Made by a program: the position numbers and the translations under genes. Positions 11,970 to 23,965 of a stretch of 64,000 nucleotides of DNA are shown piece after piece. The notes under the pieces were generated by a model, which was not told the origin of the DNA, did no database searches, and worked only from the letters and a program-made list of their open reading frames with translations. This stretch comes from Megamerina dolium (lineage: Eukaryota > Arthropoda > Insecta > Diptera > Megamerinidae): the NCBI GenBank assembly GCA_963854835.1, contig OY978529.1, positions 10,066,775 to 10,130,774 on the forward strand, read 5' to 3'. Each line of letters starts with the position of its first letter. Position 1 is the first letter of the stretch.

Positions 11970-13200
11970 AAATAATAACTTTCTTAAACCCCCGACGAAA
12001 TGTTTTTTTTTTTGGATTTTTTGGATGCGACCATCTATACGAATGATGAAATAACATTTACTCAAGAACTACTAAAGTCTCGGATTTGAAAAGAACAAGA
12101 GGAGGATTCAAAGGTAAGCTCGAATACAATAAGCAATTGTACATTATGTCTAGTTCCTTTTGCTGGACCAGACAAAGTGCAATCCCACTCCTTTTTCTTA
12201 TTCTCATTACCATTTGCATTGATATGGTTTCAGCGCTAATGCAAATCAGAGCATTTTCAGTTTCCTGTCCCTCGCATTTGTCCCTTGTATTTGTTACTCT
12301 TCTATTGATATTGATACCATCGTTTAAATGCAAAGTAAGAAGTTACATTTTTTTTTTCCATTTGACGATCTATCCTATGAGTCAGGTTAATAGGAAGAAT
12401 GCTCAAATTGTGCCTTATGAATTACCTTTGGAGCGACAACAGTGACATTAATATCACCATCTACAAGTGATTGTCACAACGAGTGCAACAAATAATGGAA
12501 CGATGAGGAGAACGTGACAAATTGCAAGTGACTTCAGCAATGATGCGAATCCACTTCGCATTATTATTTTCATTTTTGTTTCGTCTGTGCTGTGATACAC
12601 AAATGTTGTTGAAATGGCTTTACCGTTTAACCAGTGGCTATGTTCACGTAAACAATAGACTTGACGACCACTTGCTGCTGCTGCTGCTGCTGCTGTTGAT
12701 GTTGTTATTGTTGTTGTTGTTGTTGTTACTACCGAGTTGCTGCAAAAAAACAATTTAGTTATCGCTGCTCCACAGAACAAATTTCATTTTACGGTATACA
12801 TACATATGTATGCACATAGTTCTCTAAGTAAAGCACAGTGGTTTTGAGAGTTGTAATTTAGAGCACAATTCGTGGAGGTGTAACATTGCCAGAGCCTTTC
12901 GAAGTAACGTGAAAAAGAAGGCCAAAATAGCAGATTCAGCTTCAGCTGTTTTCTTCATTTTAACAACTTGAGGCGCATCAATTGAGCCAAAAGCTTCAGC
13001 TACACAGTTTATTGTCGAATTCGATTGAAAGAATCTATTTATAAAAAATAACAACAACACTAACTAAATGCATGCATTCTGCAATGCCAATTTGCATGAA
13101 TATTTACAATTTTTTTCAGACACAAATCAATAACTTAATTGAATGTGCTTTTTAGGCGACCTATATTGGAGATGGAGTTCTGCGGGAAAATGAATTTTCC
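11970..13200. other. Unassigned stretch with trinucleotide repeat
   Basis: A CTG/TTG microsatellite at 12673-12727 is the only clear structure. The long antisense reading through it (poly-Thr/Ala) is a repeat artefact. Confidence 0.45.
12673..12727. repeat. (CTG)n/(TTG)n microsatellite
   Basis: CTG units followed by TTG units, with an interruption near 12697. Confidence 0.95.
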
Positions 13201-13204
13201 AACA

Positions 13205-13735
13205 TCTTGTAAATCTCTCTTTACCGTTAATCTATCGTTATCAGTTCATTTGTGCATTTTAATAATCAATAAACACAAAAATCAATTATTTTCTAACCGA
13301 TTCCTTGAATTGAAAATGACTGAATTCATTTTCCAACCGATAAATATCAAAATTCAAGGAATCGGTTAGAAAATAATTGATTTTTGTGTTTATTGATTAT
13401 TAAAATGCACAAATGAACGGATAACGGATGATTAGCCTTGTAATTCTCTCTTTACCGTTAACAAACCGTTGTCAGTCCACTTGTACATTTTAATAATCAA
13501 TAAACAAAAATCAATCATTTTCTAACCGATTTCTTGAATTTTGGTATTTATCGATTGAAAAATGATTGAATTATTGAGTCATGTAATTCTCTCTTTACCG
13601 TTAATCAATCGTTATCAGTTCACTTGGGCATTTTAATAATCAATAAACACAAAAATCAATCATTTTCTAACCGATTTCTTGAATTTTGGTATTTATCGGT
13701 TGAAAAATGACTGAATTACTGAGCCGGTAACTATT
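13205..13735. repeat. Small satellite of about 143-bp units with one inverted unit
   Basis: The block 'tctctctttaccgtta ... ataatcaataaacacaaaa ... tttctaaccgatt' occurs directly at about 13209, 13440 and 13583 (the last two are 143 bp apart). Between the first and second copies, the segment at about 13356-13418 is the exact reverse complement of 13249-13311, making a hairpin with a loop of about 45 bp. No coding capacity. The units also share TTTATCGRTTGAAAAATGA. Confidence 0.88.
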
Positions 13736-15388
13736 CTTTAACGGTAAGTCGAAAATTCGAGAAAAATTACGTATTGTAACTGACCATACATAGAAACTCC
13801 ATTAGGTCATTTCAAAAGTATATAGTCACCATGAAATCAATCAGATCGACATGAAAAGTATTGAAGAATCGGTTGGAAAATTTTGATTCTATCATTTGCA
13901 ATTAGCTAATAAAAGATAAGCATGTCTGCTCTGGTACAGCTCAAATTTTATATGCACAGCAAGACTAGAAAAGAATTTGCACAAAAGTTCATATTTTGTT
14001 ATTCGGAAGCTTGTAGCTTTCCTAATAATCCGAATATCTGAAAGACCTAATGATGAATCTATGAAAATGTGTTGCACTGAGTGATAGAAGATTCGTCGTA
14101 TTACCGTTAACATATCGCTATTCTAGCTGCATGTTCAGATCCACTGTACCACAAACGGTAGGGAAACAGTAATTCAATTTCGCCTGATTACCATGACGAC
14201 GGTGACGACGGTCGTAAATTTATTAATGTGATTTTTTATGTGATGGCATTGTCACAACCACTGAGCATTGTTCAAATAGATGAGCTGACGACTGGCACTA
14301 CAATGTGTTCTTGTGAACTGATATGGACCAAAAGTGAACATTTCAATTAATGCCTCACGTCGAACGTCATAATTTTTGGTTTTAATGAAGACATAAATGC
14401 AGCAGACTTGACTGCTGGTTGGCAGAATAAATAAACAAATAAAAAAGATTCAGTGAGTAAGCACCAGCAAAAAATGGTTAATAAATAAACAATAATAAAA
14501 ACATTGCAAACAACAAGAAGATCTTGCATGTCGCTGGCAAATATTGTTGTGGTCTCTATTGTTGGGAGCTCTTCTGTTGTGATAATTTATTTGTTCAAAA
14601 CGATGGTCTTTTCTTGAGCTGCCGCTTGAATAGCATATGAGAGCATCCATTGATTTGCACTTGCACACGCTACCATGTACACCTTTTGCCGTCTTGCAAT
14701 CACAGCTCAATGAGATGACCGCATTCGCTTACTGGCATCGAATGTTGTCATTGGTTGTTGTACTTTGCTGTTGTGTGCATAGAAGATGATTATTACTCGC
14801 GTATTCCGTGTGTATTTTATAGTCCAAAAAAATGGGTGGAAATTTGTCCTCACATGCAATTGAGTATCCACCGTTATCCACCACTAGCATCGATACGATT
14901 GTACTTTCACACCCATCCTCAGTCGTCCAGCTGTCCGAAGGCACCTGAACCAACGAGAGATATGATAATGATAATGGAATGGACAAATGGTAACGCGTTG
15001 TTGTCGTGTGCGACACGCCCTTACTGTGTCATCGTGGTGTGCCTGTCTATGCATAGCACTAGATGAAAGTGCGCTTTTACGCGTTATGGATGTTCACCGC
15101 CGGTATTGTTTTACACGACACTCGGCACTCGACACAAAACACTCAACGAAGCAAATATGCAACACGTAAACCGTTTAAGGTGCATCTGTTGTGCCACTTG
15201 GCTGTTTGTTGTACTTTTGGACGTTGGATCTTTCAAGGACTCTCCGCGTGGCCTTGTCGCGCCGTTAGCTCGCCTTGAGCCCCACTGTTTATGTGTATGC
15301 GGCGCAATTACGTGCAGCGCTCGTCGCGGCATGCAGAATGGCCTCTTAACACACTTCATTAGTTTTAAATTCAAAAATTGCATTTGCA

Positions 15389-15414
15389 ACACACACACAC
15401 ACACACACAATACT

Positions 15415-15446
<32 letters not shown>
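15389..15446. repeat. (AC)n and (AAC)n microsatellites
   Basis: About ten AC units are followed by about eleven AAC units. Confidence 0.95.
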
Positions 15447-16588
15447 GACGAAGAACAGCAGCAAAATACAAGACCTCATTCAATAAAAACAGCAACATCA
15501 ACAACAACAACCTGCGACTGAACATAGCGCGTATGTATGTATGCAGATTATATTGTAGATGTGCGACAATGAATTCGCTCTACTATGTATCGTATGTATG
15601 TAGCGAATTGTGGCGAATTTAGATTGCCTATATATACACATACACTATATGTATTTATTACTTTATATATGTATATATCGAGAAATGTGTATGCCAGCAA
15701 TTGGTGGAGAGCACTCTGCTGTAAGCTCTCAGCTAACTCGAACAGTGCTCAGTAAGAAATACGCAATGTTAACGTCAACGCACTAAAAGCTCCACCTACC
15801 ACGACGCAGTGCGCAAATGCGAGAAATTCATTGCAACTAAATCGGCCAGCGGTGTAGTGCGGGGAAGAGCTAGACGATGACAAACGAATGACAGCAGGCA
15901 GATACAAGCGTTTGTCGACGACGAGCACGAACTGAGATAATTTGGTGAGATAAGTGCCGCTCATGCCCGCCAGTCAGAAGCGCGTTTACATTCATATTTT
16001 GTGTGAAACATTTGAGAGCTGTGGTCTGGGATGATAGGTAGAAGATGTAAGTGGCAGGTTGGGGGACTGTCATATTGGTGGTTGTGTTGTTTGTGTTCTA
16101 CATACATGAGCAAGATGGGACGGGACGTGATAATACTAAAGAAAAAATAATGATTTTTCATTATCTGAAACTTTAATATTCTTTTTTTTTTTTGTTGCTT
16201 CTTCTACAAATATTTCAAAATGTATAGTAACCAATATCCATTAGGTATGTAGACACAATATCGGTACAGTTGAAAAAGGTTTCGAGTCTCCTGAAATTCC
16301 CATAAAGGACATTCGACCAAATTTAGCAATGAATTGCTCACATAATTGCAATGTGAACGTATCATCATAGTATTTTAAGCATATTCATCATCAGTTGACC
16401 TTCACATTGACTTAGGTAGGTATGTATATCGTTGTATTTTAAATACTTTTACAAATATGTAGCGTACATACGCTACGATATGTAATCACTTGAGTCAAGA
16501 CCTCATTTTTTCTGCTTAAAATTAGAATTATTTTGTTTTCCAAATGCATATTTTCTGTGAGTCGCGGGTAAACACAATCAATCAAGGC

Positions 16589-16590
<2 letters not shown>

Positions 16591-16620
<30 letters not shown>
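16591..16620. repeat. (GT)15 microsatellite
   Basis: Uninterrupted GT run. Confidence 0.97.
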
Positions 16621-16623
<3 letters not shown>

Positions 16624-17377
16624 CTAGATGAAAATACCAGCAGTGTTCAATATAGCCCCTATGGCGGAAAAGAGGAGATATTGAATTGCAGAATTAATAT
16701 GCCGTAACCGCTATAAAATTTGTGCTACATCATTTGCACACATATGTACGTACACATATACATATACATATACATATATAAATGGACGCCTATTTTCTCA
16801 TAAGCAAATAATAGACTACAGTAATGCAAAATGCAAAATAGCATGAGCGGAAGATTTTGGAAATCTGCTCAGACATAGGGGGGCTTCCATGAAGTAATGG
16901 GCTGTGCGCGGAGTAAAGGATAACGAAGGAAAATATTCGAAATATTCACGTGGTATAATTGTGGCGCCTCTGGTAATAGAGCTGATGGTGGAAAACGAAA
17001 GGGCGTGCGAGCGTGGGCGATCAATGAGATGCGATCGTAACTGGAACGCGGTAATCAATTGCGCACACTACACTACACATATAAATCTGCATTAGATTGG
17101 TTCATATTTCTATGGAGAAAATTCCAATTCACAATTAGTTGTCAAACTAGAGTGTGTTATTGTGAAAATACATTAAATCTGTATCCGTAATTTTTTTCTT
17201 AAGAACATTTTAGTTTTGGGTCAAATATTAACCCTTCAAGGTTAAACACTGAGCTTTCTAAGAAAAATTGTTAACAGAAAACTGAAAAACAGTCAAAGTA
17301 AAAATTGTAGAATATTTGTTTCAACTGCTATTCCATAGTAAAAAAAGCTTAATTTAAATTTTCATTAGTTTTTTATA

Positions 17378-18188
17378 CAGAGTGATTTTTTAGCAACAAC
17401 TGTTTTTGACAGCTCAGCTGTTTTCGTGTAACATGTTACTGTCAAGCATGTTCAGTATGGTCTATAATTTAACCATGAATCGACTTACAAACGCTTGAAG
17501 ATTTTTTTTTTTGGCACTTATAAGCTCCGAAGGGCTTTTTGACCGAGCTTCTCTTCCATTACTGTTGTGCGAGTTAAATGTTTGGACAGTATTGAAAGGG
17601 TCCTAGTTATTTCTGAGCTGTGTCACAGAGTTCTTTTTAGAAGCTTTTCCATGGCAAATTGTTACTGCCGGAAGAATTGCCAATTGCTTGCCGACAGGTG
17701 GATACCGTTCGAAAGAAAAATCTTTTCGATATTAAATTTGTTATGTTTCAGCCGGGGATTGAACCCACGCCCTACAGTACCACGCTTGAAGATTTTTGAA
17801 TGTTATTATATTTGGAATCTTGTGACTAAATTTCGCACCAAATTTACATTATTGGACATTAAACCACCAACACGCATACGTAGAGTGCGCGCAGAGGAAA
17901 ATATCGCAGCTGTATTCGCCAGTGTTGTTGAGCGTGAATTATCGATATATTCGTGAGATAACGGCCGATATGTTAGAGAGAGAGGGAGAGAGTATGCCAA
18001 AATTGGAACCAGCGTATGAACTATTTGACGGGCAGCCGCGGTCAACATTTACATGAAATCAACTTTAAACATTGAATTATATAGATCGTTCTATCGGCTC
18101 AAATAAAGATTTCATACATTTTTCTAAATTTTATGTGTTTTTTTTTTTTTTTTTTAATAAAATTCGAAGACTCTTAAAAAATCACCCT
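17378..18188 (+). mobile_element. DDE transposon remnant of the cagggtgatttttt family, with nested SINE
   Basis: The left end is CAGAGTGATTTTTTAGC (after TA at 17376-17377) and the right end is CTCTTAAAAAATCACCCT near 18188. The plus strand carries the transposase N-terminal part: NLVTKFRTKFTLLDIKPPTR at about 17819-17878, then RRVRAEENIAAVFASVVERE to about 17940. It then runs into an unrelated stretch with a GAGA run and the 3' end. The catalytic half is deleted. The SINE at 17507-17782 splits it. This is the opposite orientation to the copy at 469-928. Confidence 0.78.
17507..17782 (-). repeat. tRNA-derived SINE, tail A, with 15-bp TSD
   Basis: It is bounded by CGCTTGAAGATTTTT at 17492-17506 and 17783-17797. 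It reads tail-first on the plus strand (ggcacttataagctccgaagg...). The B-box region (ggggattgaacccacg) is present near 17753-17768, but the A box is missing, so the head is truncated. Confidence 0.88.
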
Positions 18189-18473
18189 ATATTTGGCTTT
18201 ATATCGATAACCTAATTGTCTATACAAATTTTAGCATCATACGCGGCATCATTTTCGATTCGATATATGTATGTATGGTGAGAAAGGTTAGCCATGACTT
18301 TTTATGTATACATTGGTTATATGATGTCTATTTTCTGCCACAAAGTAAGCTTAGTTTTGCATTAATCCAATAGAAGTTAGTCAATAAAATATTGTATATC
18401 CTTGCTTATACCTAATTTAATGCAATATTGTCGCATCCCTAATAAGACGATCCTCTCACAAAGCAAGTATATT

Positions 18474-18847
18474 CAGCCCGATTCTGAATATTCCCGGGGA
18501 ATTTTTCCCGGGAATATTGTTTTTGACCTAAAAGTAAGAATAATGCTATAATAATATTTGTAATAAAAAATAAATAACAACAACAAAAATTGATTACTTC
18601 TATTTTTGCATCGAACTCCCTTGCAGATTTTTGACGGAATAATTTTCAATAAACATCATCACAATTCCCCTTTTATTTACATTCATAATGCCTACTTTTT
18701 TCCCAGGGAAGAAAATCTCAATTTCGAAATTCGTTTAGAGTTGGAGGAAAGGGAAAAGGGAAAAACTCCCGTGGAATTTATATTCAGAATACAAGAATAA
18801 GGAAAAGGGGAAGAATTACCGGGGAATTCTTATTGAGAATCGGGCTG
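18474..18847. mobile_element. 374-bp MITE with TIR CAGCCCGATTCT
   Basis: The left end CAGCCCGATTCTGAATATTCCC (18474 on) is mirrored by ...GAGAATCGGGCTG ending at 18847. An internal palindrome, ATTCCCGGGGAATTTTTCCC plus GGGAAT, lies at about 18490-18515. It has no transposase. The flanks share only ATT/ATTA, so a 3-bp target duplication is possible but not proven. Superfamily unknown. Confidence 0.72.
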
Positions 18848-18940
18848 ATTATGTATTCAGGTTGTTTGAACTTACTTTGTCTTTCAAAATTTCATATAAG
18901 AAATCGTCAAATCGTCAAATCGTCAAATTTTACATGAATA

Positions 18941-19239
18941 TCAAAAAAAAAAAAATATATAATAAATAAATATGTAGCATTTATAGGCCCCAAAGGCACT
19001 TCTCTTCCAGAACTGGTGTGCATGTTAAATTATGGACAGTATTAGAAGGGGCCTGCTTATATTAGTCGATCCAGAACGGCCTTGTGACATCAATTTTCTG
19101 AGCTTTGTCTTAAAACTCTTTTAGAAGCTTTTTCATAGCAAATTGCTTGCCGACAGGTGGGTACCTTTCGTAAGAAAAGTCTTTTAGTCGATATTAAAGT
19201 TATGCTTCAGCCACTAACCATTGGGCTACAGCACCCAGG
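18941..19239 (-). repeat. tRNA-derived SINE copy, minus strand
   Basis: Tail A (atatgtagcatttataggcccc...) on the left and the head remnant (ccactaaccattgggctacagcaccca) on the right. It is internally shortened: the B box is deleted near 19207. Confidence 0.8.
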
Positions 19240-21082
19240 AGCGCTCACTTCGATATTTTGCCGCGAACGAATTGCTTTATTATTTATTGAAATCAAATTC
19301 TAATTTTTCGTTTAAATATTAAATTATAGAAAATTCAATTTTGTATCATATCCGTGAATTTCTTCAAATTTTATGTGTACGAATGGCGCGCGTTCGATTC
19401 GCTTTGATTGATTCGGTGCTCTTAAAATTACTCCAAATTGAATGTGGATGAAAAAGGGACAACATTACAACATTTTATTGGACCACCCTAATGTATACAT
19501 ATGCATGTATGTATGTATGATGAGTGTTCATTTTGTTGATCGTGCTTTCAAAATTCCCAAACAGGAACTAGTAGCTGATAAGACACTCATTCCACAGTGT
19601 GTCATTGCAGCAAAAATTGAAAAGAAACCCCTCGACGACAGTTATTCGAATCGGTTATTGTTGACGACGAGCACTACCATTAGTGATATTCTAACGCTGG
19701 TACGTGATAATTGAAGGCGCGTTTGAGAAATACACTACACGCTATTACTGAAGATTCACTCCTCACACACCATTCGCATCGATATTGGTGAGACGTTGAT
19801 TGCGCGCTTATTTGCCACAAATGTGCAACAGTTTGGTATTGTTAAGCATTGAGTTCGTCAAAACATTTTAATAATTTTCATTGCAATCAGGTAGTTTCTA
19901 TATTGTTGGTAGCATTGTTGCAGTCAAGTGGAGTGTCGTGGTGTAGTGTAGTGTAGTGTAGTGTGAGTGGTGGCGGTGGCACTTGTTTTGGTGACGGGAG
20001 CTCAGGCTGGATATGTTGATTTGCGTGACTCCATTTGCATAAATTGTATTTCTGACTACATACTACACCTAGGTGCTGGGTCAGTTCGATTCGATGGTGC
20101 AAAAACTTTAGTTTGAAAACCACCCGCCGTTGATGGTGGTAGTGGTGGTGGTGGTGGTGGTGTTCTTTGTGCGATTAACCTGCTTGTTCGCCTACTTCCT
20201 GGCGTGCGTACGTACGTATGCTGTCGTGGCTATTATTATTGTTGGCTGGTTGACTTTTAGTTAGTTTCAATCAACAACAACAACACCAACACAATAACAA
20301 AAGCAGCGGCGACGGTGGCGGCGGCGGTCGTGGCTGCTGATGACTGATTGACTTTCTTCGCGACTTGTAATAGTTTCGTTACGTTGTTGTTGTTGTTGTT
20401 GCTGTTTTTGAAATTTGTCTTACATTTAAGGACGCTTGCCGCCCAAGCAAAGAGTCGTCAGTCTCGGCCGAGGTGTTTCAATGGAAACAGGTGTGTGCAT
20501 TTCGTAAAGAAACGTCTCTCGGTGTCAGAGCAAATATAGCGTCGGCTGCGAAATTAGCACTTGTACAGCACTCACAGGCGGGCGGACAGGAGGTCGGTCG
20601 GTTGGTCGGTTGGTCGGTCGCTCGGTCGCTCGGTCGCTCGGTCGGTCGAACGATTAGTGAATATGTCGAGAATATTTTGCGAATATTTAGAGTTTTAATT
20701 TTCTGCTGCCATTGCAAGACAAAGCGAACGGAACAAACAACAAAGCTCATTGTTGCTGATGTTGCTTCAAGGTGAACTTTATTATGTGGAAAGTGAAACT
20801 ATGTACATTCATACATACATACATACATACATATATGTACTTGCATATAATTAAAGTGCCGACAATCTAAGAAGAAATAAATTTCATCATTCATACCACT
20901 TTGATCTCCAAGGAGCTGCACGGCATTTGTCTAACTACCTCCAAACTAAAAGTGTATAAACGATCGGTTTCACCAGATATACATACATACATACATATAG
21001 TATACGAATTGATAAACACATGAACCAGATTACATTCGTGAAGAGTAAAAAATTGGATTTTTTCTTCCCAAAAAACCCACAG
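19240..21082 (+). other. Region just upstream of ham exon 1
   Basis: No transposon recognised. It is rich in simple repeats: GTGG near 20130-20161, GTT/AAC runs near 20270-20400, (GGTC)/(GCTC)-type at 20588-20649, and TACATA near 20810-20835. A 5' non-coding exon of ham may lie here, because exon 1 has a plausible acceptor at 21081-21082. Candidate donors such as CAAG|GTGAAC near 20772 are weak. I could not fix a transcription start. Confidence 0.4.
20588..20649. repeat. Degenerate (GGTC/GCTC)n tract
   Basis: Tandem GGTCGGTTGGTC and GCTCGGTC units. Confidence 0.85.
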
Positions 21083-21125
21083 GAAATAAAGAGAAGACTT
21101 TATGACTTCACTGCTAGAAATAATC

Positions 21126-21162
21126 ATGCGCTCAAAGGCGATTGCGCGCAAGTTGAATCAAG
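21126..21162 (+). CDS. ham: ham (PRDM3/16 orthologue), first coding exon
   Basis: Hamlet is a PR-domain zinc-finger transcription factor that acts in the nucleus and controls neuronal and sense-organ cell fate in Drosophila; vertebrate relatives are MECOM/PRDM3 and PRDM16. This exon encodes MRSKAIARKLNQ plus the first G of a split Gly codon, then the strong donor GTAAGT at 21163. Vertebrate PRDM3 and PRDM16 start with the same MRSK-x-x-ARKL pattern. Joining to 58550 restores the frame (G|GT) and gives ...NQGSSGDEYEPN, where YEPN also matches PRDM16 near its N-terminus. The non-coding part may begin at 21083, after a T-rich tract and AG. An in-frame ATG at 21102 would add eight residues (MTSLLEII); an in-frame TAA at 21087 closes the frame upstream. 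I prefer 21126 by family conservation. Confidence 0.88.
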
Positions 21163-21168
21163 GTAAGT

Positions 21169-22190
21169 ATTTTGATACAGCCAGTACATTGCCTACATAT
21201 GCTTGTAGATATGATGATTTCTCTAAACACAAAGTCGCTCTTAGGAATGTACTCGTTTCAACAATCAATTGAATTTTATTCATTTTGTCATAAATTTATA
21301 TTCACACATATTTTTCAAGCATTTTTCTGACCTTCATCGAGTGTTATCGTCATCTTAAAAGGAAATCGCTCACATATACGCTCGCTCGTTTCGAATTTGT
21401 TTACGACATTGAAGTATGATGTTGCGAAAAAATGTTTCACGCTTAGCGTAGACCCATGACGAATTGATAAGGCTAGTGGTGGGTGACATAATCACCATTA
21501 CTGCGGGTAACAGATCTAAAACGCATTCCACTGTGTGTGATAACATGTTTGAACAGCATACATATGTACTACAGCTGAGAATACTAATTCAATGAGTAGT
21601 TAGGGACTTAAGCATTTGAATTTATCTGCAAGTTCCGAAATTTAGAGTTTTTTCTGAACATTTTCTTATGCGATAAAATTTCTTCATTTGAAAAGTAGAT
21701 AATTCGCACATGTGCATTAGCCGACCAACTAGAGATGACTGACGTCTGATAAGGAAGGCTATTCAGGACTGTTGAAAAACACCCGCCCGCATCATGGATA
21801 CTCAATCCATATGTGTATGTATGTACGTAGTACAAATATATGCCTTTAGATAAATGCAAAAGACATGCATGAATCTGGGTTGAATTATATCTCACATAAA
21901 TATGCATATACTTATGTGGATGTATGATTTACAAAATGAATGTCTTATCATACAAATAATATATTGTACAATACGTTGTATATAAGACGTGGCCTCATTG
22001 TGAATTTTCCTTCTTTTAGATGCAACGCACATCAGTATATACATATCTGAATTTACATTATCTTCTTCATACATGTACAAATGTGTTTTTTTTTTTTTCT
22101 GTGTGAACTGAGTCCAAAGTTGTTGTCTCTCATATACATAATTCTCTTTTAATTTGCTGCTTTATATAATTAAAATATATTATATTCAAG
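21169..22190. other. Intronic stretch without recognised repeat
   Basis: Nothing beyond short AT-rich simple sequence. The minus-strand open frames here have no family motif. Confidence 0.45.
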
Positions 22191-22199
22191 TTTTGTCCA

Positions 22200-23230
22200 T
22201 CGGAAGCCACTACTATCTCATGATTCTTCGGCAAAATATTTCTTCATCTTTTTCGGCTAGTCGCGAATGAAGCCAATTTTTGGTTTCTCCTTAAGAAGTG
22301 AAGTGTTGGTAGGTCAGACCATGCGCCATTGATCAGAACAAACGACAATCTGGAGAAGCAATACGGGCGGGTGGTGTAGCACATCCCCGATCAGTGTTGT
22401 CATTATGTCCTTGACGGCTTATGCAACATGTGGCCGAACATTGTCGTGTTGAAGAATTACTTTAGAGTGTCTTTTCACATATTCTGGCAATTTTTCCTTC
22501 AGTGCTCGGTTCACCAGTGATTCACAACACCCGTTTGATCCCACCATATACAGAGCAATAGCCAGGAACCATGGATAGTTGACTTAGCTGTCAATGTTCA
22601 GGCATGGCCAGGATATCCATATGATATTAGGATCCATTTTTCATCACCAATTACGATACGATGAAGGAAAATCTTCCTTTTAGGCGATTAAAGCAGTTGT
22701 TCGTACGTGAAAAGTCGCCTTTTGACATCTCTTGGCTTCAACTCATAACGGGGCCAATTCACAACACCCGTTTGATCCCACCATATACAGAGCAATAGCC
22801 AGGAACCATGGATAGTTGATTTAGCTGTCAATGTTCAGGCATGGCCAGGACAACCATATGATATTAGGATCCATTTTACATCACCAATTACGATACGATG
22901 AAGGAAAATCTTCCTTTTAGGCGGTTAAAGCAGTTGTTCGTACGTGAAAAGTCGCCTTTTGACATCTCTTGGCTTCAACTCATAACGGGGCACATTCATT
23001 TGTTTTTAGATAATTCCAAATGCTTACGAACATTTTGCAACAGTCGAGCGATTCACATCTAATAACTTTGCAAATTCATCTTGTGTTTGACTAATGTCTC
23101 CAGTGGATCTTTTGGCTGTCTGGGCGCTTTTCGTCTTCAATTTCCAAATCGCTAAAAAATATTCGATAAAACTAATTATGCGTTTTTGGCACGACATATA
23201 AAACCATGTTTTTTTAGTCTTCAAGTAGCA
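22200..23230 (-). pseudogene. Mariner transposase pseudogene with internal tandem duplication
   Basis: Minus-strand mariner (DD34D) transposase in many pieces. From the N-terminal side: ISQTQDEFAKLLDVNRSTVAK at about 23096-23035 (helix-turn-helix), then YELKPRDVKRRLFTYEQLL and HRIVIGDEKWI (first catalytic Asp) near 22985-22880. It continues with a Trp-Gly-Leu-Pro-Gly-His-like stretch and CIWWDQTGVVN, and then TTL-GDVLHHPP near 22400 in another frame. The segment between 22521 and 22994 is present twice in tandem. Numerous stops and frame changes; dead. Confidence 0.82.
22521..22994. repeat. Tandem duplication, 2 x 237 bp, inside mariner
   Basis: The unit starting ttcacaacacccgtttgatc at 22521 restarts at 22758 and runs to about 22994. 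The two units differ at only a few bases (for example ggatatcc/ggacaacc, ttttcatc/ttacatc), so the duplication is younger than most decay around it. Confidence 0.93.
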
Positions 23231-23409
23231 TAAATGACACCTGTTAAATGTAGCTTTGACGTGTCATCTCAGACGTTAGTTACGCCAGCTTTTGGAAATG
23301 CCGCATTACTAACTCACACTTACAAACTTTATAATAGCCCTGTTTTATTCGACAACTTGCTATCTTTGTGCCAATAAAACGACATAGGAGCTAAGTTTCC
23401 TAAGCAGAG

Positions 23410-23790
23410 TTGATTTGATATTTATTTTATATATAAATTTCAAATAGAACAATTTGGATTATCTAATTGATGAATGTTTCAAAAACAGTGAAATAACAGT
23501 GAAAAATCCTTTTTTTTTTTTTTGCTTTTCTTTTTAATTAATTATAATATTTTTGACGTTTAAATAAGTACTCGTAGATAACGACAAGTAACATCTCTGT
23601 GTAGTAGAAAAAATAAAAGTAATTGGCAACACTGAACTTAGCGAGTATGGTAAAATTTTTGAAACCGTTGTCGTTGTTAGTGTCATAAATTTATCGGTGC
23701 TAGCTAAGGACGAGTGCCGAATAAAACATGGCTAATATCAATAATCTCATCCAACTTGGGTTTAAGTGAATATTTTCAATGTTTTCTGGT
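23410..23790. other. Unassigned stretch
   Basis: AT-rich; a poly-T tract at about 23511-23523. Nothing else recognised. Confidence 0.4.
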
Positions 23791-23799
23791 GTTGTCATC

Positions 23800-23965
23800 T
23801 CTGTTGGGCGTCATAAAAGTGCAGCATCATTGGTGTCCGTACGGCCACGTTTGAGCTCAGCAAACCATCGACAAATGGTGGTTTTCGACGAAACAGATCC
23901 ATTAAAATACATTTCAAGTCACAACTGAGCTTGAATGTGGTAATAACATGCCATTTTTTATTTTA
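23800..23965 (-). pseudogene. Mariner N-terminal fragment
   Basis: The minus strand reads DMYFNGSVSSKTTICRWFAEL followed by KRGRTDTNDAALL, the DNA-binding region of a mariner transposase. No catalytic region is attached; short relic. Confidence 0.7.

Larger units (their letters stand above)
13740..17370. other. Transposon-poor upstream stretch, microsatellites only
   Basis: No transposon coding fragment was recognised. It holds (AC)n at 15389-15409, (AAC)n at 15413-15446, (GT)n at 16591-16620 and TACATA-type runs near 16750-16780. GC content is locally higher near 15000-15340. It lies upstream of ham exon 1 and could contain its promoter or enhancers, but no core promoter could be assigned. 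Confidence 0.45.

Noticed and set aside
12454..12780. 108-residue minus-strand frame with poly-Thr/Ala
   Set aside because: Made by the CTG/TTG microsatellite; no conserved domain.
15106..15486. Pair of overlapping 120-residue open frames on both strands
   Set aside because: They run through (AC)n and (AAC)n repeats, giving low-complexity His/Thr/Asn or Val/Leu runs, with no family motif or splice support.
20458..20492. Initiator TCAGTC as ham transcription start
   Set aside because: No DPE or TATA at the expected distances and no clear donor to reach the acceptor at 21082.
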